Below, one piece after another: positions 31,483 through 35,085 of a stretch of DNA of 35,085 nucleotides (position 1 is the stretch's first letter; every line of letters starts with the position of its first letter). The translations under genes were made by a program, and so were the position numbers. This stretch comes from Planctomycetales bacterium (GTDB taxonomy: Bacteria > Planctomycetota > Planctomycetia > Pirellulales > Lacipirellulaceae). The notes under the pieces are model-generated. The model saw only the letters and a program-made list of their open reading frames with translations. It was not told the origin of the DNA and searched no databases. The stretch spans positions 1-35,085 of the forward strand of contig JAGQOU010000078.1 in the NCBI GenBank assembly GCA_020427145.1. Reading direction: 5' to 3'.

Positions 31483-33828
31483 ATGCCGATGTGCCAACTT
31501 CGCCGGCGACGACTTCAAAAACTTCGCACCATTGCGATGTGCGCAGGGCTCCTGCTCGTAATGGGGGATATCGCTCACTCGCAAGCCCCTCCCCCGGCAG
31601 AGGGGCAAGTCCAACTGAATCTCCCCGACCAGGCCGAAGTGACGCTGCTGATCGACTACGTCAGCAACCGCCTGGGGGTAAAAATCCTCTACGATGAGCA
31701 GGTCGCCAACAAGCGGATCACGATCAAGGCGCCTGAACAGATCCCCATCGATTCTTTGTTGCCGGTGCTCGAAAGCGCCCTGAAAATCAAGGGTTTTGCG
31801 CTGGTCGATGCGGACGTGCCCGGCTGGAAACAGATCGTGCCGGTGAAGGATCTCTCCCAGATCGCCCAACCGACCGCGCCGGGCGCCGCCGCCCTGGCCG
31901 ACCTGGAGAAGTCGACCGCCGTCACCCAGGCGTTTCCGCTGAAGTTCGTCGATCCGGCCAAGCTGGCGACGATCGTCAAGCCGTTTCTCACGGAGACGGG
32001 GGCGAACTCCATCACGATCCCCGAGCGCAAGCTGCTGATTATCACCGACTACGCCGGCAACCTGCAGCGGATTGCCAAGCTGATCGAAACGATCGACCAG
32101 TCGGGCCCCCCCAGCGAGTTGGAGTTCTATGAAGTGAAGCACCTGGAGGCGGGGGCGCTGGCGCAGCAGATCCGCGAGGTGCTGGCGGCCCGCATCAAGA
32201 CCGACCCGGGCGCCGTCGCGACCGCTCCCTTTGAGATCAGCCACGACGAACGGACCAACCAACTGTTGATCGTCGCGCCGCAGTCGCTGTTGGAGCAGAT
32301 CCTGAAACTGGCCCGCACGCTCGACGTGCCGCTGGGCGTGCGGACGCAAGTCTATGCGTTTCGCTACGTCGCAGCCGAACGGATCGACAAGCTGGTGAAG
32401 GAGTTGTTCGACCCGCTCACGATCGAGCGGCTCTATCGCTCAGCGGTCGACGGCGACGATAACCTGCTGATCGTGACCGCCCCCGAGACTATCCACGAGC
32501 GGATCGGTTGGCTCGCCAAGGAGATGGACGTCGAGAGCAAGCGTCCCGGCAGCTCGGTGCAGTTTTACAAACTGAAAAACGCCAGCGCCGAAGAGGTGCT
32601 GGCGACGTTGCAGTCGATCCAGCAGACCAGCGGCTACTCCAGCACGTACAGCTACTCCAGTCAGATGTACGGCGACGCCGACGTGCGCGGCGTGTCGCCT
32701 TTGGGACGCGGGCCCACGGGCGCCGCCGGCTATTCGCTGGGTCGTCCCTACCAGAATCAATTCGTCCCTGGGCCCAATTTCCCGGCCACGCCGGGACAAG
32801 CTGCGCCGACCGAGCCGCCGGCCATGATCCCGGTCGAAGAGTCGCGGTTCGCGGAGGGCCAAGTCTCGGAATCGGAAACGACCCGGCTGGCCTTCGCCCC
32901 CGAATCGGCCCGCATCACGGCCGATCCGTTCACCAATTCGATCATCGTCGTCGCCGATCGGACCGTGCAGGAGGTCTACAAGGACCTCATCGAGTTCCTC
33001 GACAAAAAACGCCCTCAGGTGATGATCGAGGCCCGCGTGGTCATCGTCGACACCTCGGACAATTACTCGCTGGGGGTCGAGTTTTCTGCCGGGGATCGCC
33101 ACGGCATCAAGCGCCTGTTCGAGTTCACTTCCTACGGCCTGAGCGAGGTCGACCCCACGACCGGCGCCTTGTCGATCATCCCGGGCCGAGGGTTCAATTT
33201 TACGCTCGTCGACCCGGCCGTCGCCGACGCCGTGCTGCGGGCGTTGGCGACCCACCGGCGGGCGCGGGTCCTGTCGGCGCCGCGGGTCTTGGTCAACGAC
33301 AACTCGACCGGCACGCTGGCGAGCGTCACCGAGGTCCCCTTCACCAGCGTGAACGCCTCCAACACGGTGGCGACCACAAGTTTCGCGGGGTTCGCCGAGG
33401 CGGGCACCACGATCGAGGTCTTGCCGCGAATCAGCGACGACGATCACCTCGTGCTGGAATACGTCGTCACGCTCAACAGTTTTACGGGGGAAGGGGGCGC
33501 CGGCGTGCCGCCTCCCCGGCAAACGGATGAAGTTCGCAGCACAGTGACTATCCCCGACGGTCACACGGTCATCGTGGGGGGACTCAATCGGAGCAACAAG
33601 TCGCTGACCCAGGACGGCATCCCGTTTCTGGAGAACATCCCGCTGGTCCGCGAGTTGACCAGCCTCCGCTCCACGTCCAAGAGCCAGACGACGCTCTACG
33701 TCTTCTTGCGGCCGGTTATCATGCGGGACGACCAGTTTCGCGATCTGCGCTACGTGTCCGACAAAGATCTGAATTGCGCGGGTTGCGAAACGAACTTCCC
33801 CGCCAGCGCGCCGATGCTGATAAAATAA
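31483..33828 (+). CDS. gspD: T2SS outer-membrane secretin GspD
   Basis: This 781-residue protein has a signal peptide (~1-34, ending AHSQA). The N0 domain (~43-125; AEVTLLIDYVSNRLGVKILYD) is followed by N1-type modules at ~155-215, ~220-300 and ~305-375, then another split by a Tyr/Ser/Pro-rich insert (~400-480). The secretin barrel region (~510-760) includes RPQVMIEARVVIVDTSDN, VLSAPRVLVNDNSTG, VEVLPRI-type strands, and IPDGHTVIVGGLNRSNKS with FLENIPLVREL, the classic C-terminal signature. GspD forms the outer-membrane pore. No strong ribosome-binding site precedes ATG 31483; ATG 31489 and GTG 31426 are alternatives. gspE follows after 40 bp. Confidence 0.88.
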   Translation: MPMCQLRRRRLQKLRTIAMCAGLLLVMGDIAHSQAPPPAEGQVQLNLPDQAEVTLLIDYVSNRLGVKILYDEQVANKRITIKAPEQIPIDSLLPVLESALKIKGFALVDADVPGWKQIVPVKDLSQIAQPTAPGAAALADLEKSTAVTQAFPLKFVDPAKLATIVKPFLTETGANSITIPERKLLIITDYAGNLQRIAKLIETIDQSGPPSELEFYEVKHLEAGALAQQIREVLAARIKTDPGAVATAPFEISHDERTNQLLIVAPQSLLEQILKLARTLDVPLGVRTQVYAFRYVAAERIDKLVKELFDPLTIERLYRSAVDGDDNLLIVTAPETIHERIGWLAKEMDVESKRPGSSVQFYKLKNASAEEVLATLQSIQQTSGYSSTYSYSSQMYGDADVRGVSPLGRGPTGAAGYSLGRPYQNQFVPGPNFPATPGQAAPTEPPAMIPVEESRFAEGQVSESETTRLAFAPESARITADPFTNSIIVVADRTVQEVYKDLIEFLDKKRPQVMIEARVVIVDTSDNYSLGVEFSAGDRHGIKRLFEFTSYGLSEVDPTTGALSIIPGRGFNFTLVDPAVADAVLRALATHRRARVLSAPRVLVNDNSTGTLASVTEVPFTSVNASNTVATTSFAGFAEAGTTIEVLPRISDDDHLVLEYVVTLNSFTGEGGAGVPPPRQTDEVRSTVTIPDGHTVIVGGLNRSNKSLTQDGIPFLENIPLVRELTSLRSTSKSQTTLYVFLRPVIMRDDQFRDLRYVSDKDLNCAGCETNFPASAPMLIK

Positions 33829-33868
33829 ACGCGGCGCGGGGCGCGCCGTAAGCGGCAAGGAGCGGCGG

Positions 33869-35085
33869 ATGGCGGGCGAATTGCGATTGCACGCGGAACG
33901 AGTCGACGATCGGACTGCCGTCGCGCGGTGGACGATCGCCCTGCAACGCATCGGCGCGGAACGGGGCGTCGCCGTCCCCGCCGTCGACGAGTTGGCCGGC
34001 CGCGACGAGGAAGCGGCCCTGGCGGCGGCCGAGCGGCTGCAGATTCCGGCCGAGCTGCAGTGTCGCGCAGCCGCCGAGGTCCTCGACGCGCCCTTCTACG
34101 ACACGCTCGCCAACCTGCACGTCGCGCCCCGATTCGTGCGCGAGTTTCCGATTGCGTTCGCCCGCCGGCAATCGGCCGTACTCGTCCAAGACGCCGACGG
34201 CGGCCTGCTGTTGGCGCTCGCCCGCTTGCGACAATGGCCCCTGCTGGACGTGGTGCGCCGACTCGTCGACCCGGCCGTGGCGCCGGCGTTCGCGCCGGAG
34301 GACGCCATTCAGCAGGCGATCAACACGGCCTACCAACAGCAGTCGGGCCAGGTGCAGGATCTCATCGAGTCGCTCGACCACGAGACTCTCGAAGCGGCGG
34401 GCCGACTGACCAGCGGCGAGGACCTGCTCGACGTTTCTAATCGTCCGCCGGTCATCAAGCTCGTGAACCTCATCCTGTTCGAGGCGGTGCAGGCGGGGGC
34501 GTCCGACATCCACGTGCAGCCGTTTGAACGGCAGGTGAAGGTGCGGCTGCGGATCGACGGCATGCTGTTCGACGCCTTCGACGTCCCCAAGGACATGCAG
34601 GAAGAGGTCATCAGCCGCATCAAGATCCTGGGCAAGATGAACATTGCCGAAAAACGGTTGCCGCAGGACGGTCGGGCGACGGTGCAGGTCGCCGATCGCA
34701 TGATCGATCTGCGGATCGCGTCGTTGCCGTCCAGCCATGGCGAGCGGGTCGTCATTCGGTTGCTCGACAAGTCGGCCCGGCTCTACACGCTCACCGAACT
34801 GGGGATGGACGCCGGCACGCTCGGCAAGTTCCGCGATCTGATTCACCTAGAACACGGGCTCATCCTCGTGACCGGCCCGACCGGGAGCGGCAAGAGCACG
34901 ACCCTTTACGCCGCGTTGCAGGAGGTGAACGCCCGCGAATTGAACGTCGTCACCCTGGAAGACCCGATCGAGTATCAACTCGACGGGATCAGTCAGACGC
35001 AGATCAACGCCAAGAAGGGAATGACGTTCGCAACCGGGTTGCGGAACGTGTTGCGGCAAGACCCCGACATCATCATGGTCGGCGA
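33869..35085 (+). CDS. gspE: T2SS assembly ATPase GspE, cut by the window edge
   Basis: 405 codons are visible before the right edge. AAGGAG lies eight bases before the ATG. Residues ~20-150 form the N-terminal T2SSE domain that contacts GspL. The catalytic part shows ASDIHVQPF (~211-219), Walker A GPTGSGKST (336-344), the aspartate box LEDPIEYQL and the beginning of Walker B (RQDPDIIMVGE), where the window ends. The zinc-binding tetracysteine motif of GspE would lie beyond the edge. GspE hydrolyses ATP to drive pseudopilus growth through GspL and GspF. Full length is usually about 500-570 residues. Confidence 0.9.
   Translation, partial: MAGELRLHAERVDDRTAVARWTIALQRIGAERGVAVPAVDELAGRDEEAALAAAERLQIPAELQCRAAAEVLDAPFYDTLANLHVAPRFVREFPIAFARRQSAVLVQDADGGLLLALARLRQWPLLDVVRRLVDPAVAPAFAPEDAIQQAINTAYQQQSGQVQDLIESLDHETLEAAGRLTSGEDLLDVSNRPPVIKLVNLILFEAVQAGASDIHVQPFERQVKVRLRIDGMLFDAFDVPKDMQEEVISRIKILGKMNIAEKRLPQDGRATVQVADRMIDLRIASLPSSHGERVVIRLLDKSARLYTLTELGMDAGTLGKFRDLIHLEHGLILVTGPTGSGKSTTLYAALQEVNARELNVVTLEDPIEYQLDGISQTQINAKKGMTFATGLRNVLRQDPDIIMVG

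Noticed and set aside
32440..33951. 503-codon minus-strand frame opposite gspD
   Set aside because: It is antisense to an unambiguous secretin gene; long open antisense frames are expected at this GC content.

Overview
The window looks like a high-GC chromosomal segment of a planctomycete, probably a Pirellulales-type member of Planctomycetota. This is an inference from gene content: a dispersed type II secretion system (T2SS), a giant exported RHS/YD-repeat protein next to a PA14-type exported protein, a DUF1559-like membrane protein, a degenerate Ser/Thr-kinase fold joined to a membrane anchor, and several insertion-sequence remnants. No rRNA, tRNA or CRISPR array was seen.

Layout, left to right. 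(1) 1-960 is IS debris: a stop-interrupted transposase-like C-terminus on the minus strand and an IS66 TnpA/TnpB remnant on the plus strand. (2) 947-7707 is a compact minus-strand operon of four genes, read from right to left: exported alpha/beta hydrolase (lipase type), membrane-anchored pseudokinase, membrane-anchored protein of unknown function, and a zinc-ribbon/FHA/ABC-2 transporter fusion. Two junctions are 4-bp ATGA overlaps. (3) 7708-9440 is mostly non-coding, with an ISL3 transposase fragment, the tail of an unidentified gene cut by an IS21-type end, and a 5'-truncated istB. (4) 9508-20340 is the main T2SS block on the minus strand: gspF, G, H, I, J and K; then a SirB1-like transglutaminase protein, a miniature RHS protein with its own signal peptide and a small membrane protein; then gspC-like, gspL-like, gspM-like and a TPR lipoprotein. 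A decayed plus-strand gene lies between the two halves. (5) 20517-30820 is a second minus-strand unit: PA14-type exported protein, a roughly 2,360-residue RHS protein, and a membrane-anchored DUF1559-like protein. (6) 31483 to the right edge holds gspD and the start of gspE on the plus strand; gspE runs off the window.

How the parts may work together. The T2SS genes supply an outer-membrane secretin (GspD), ATPase (GspE), inner-membrane platform (GspF, L, M, C) and pseudopilus (G-K). No prepilin peptidase is present. Both RHS genes carry export signals, sit inside the T2SS locus on the strand of gspF-K, and are each followed by a gene for a small single-pass membrane protein. The most interesting hypothesis is that the RHS proteins are substrates of this secretion system, with the downstream proteins as companions or immunity-like partners. 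This is inference from gene order and was not tested.
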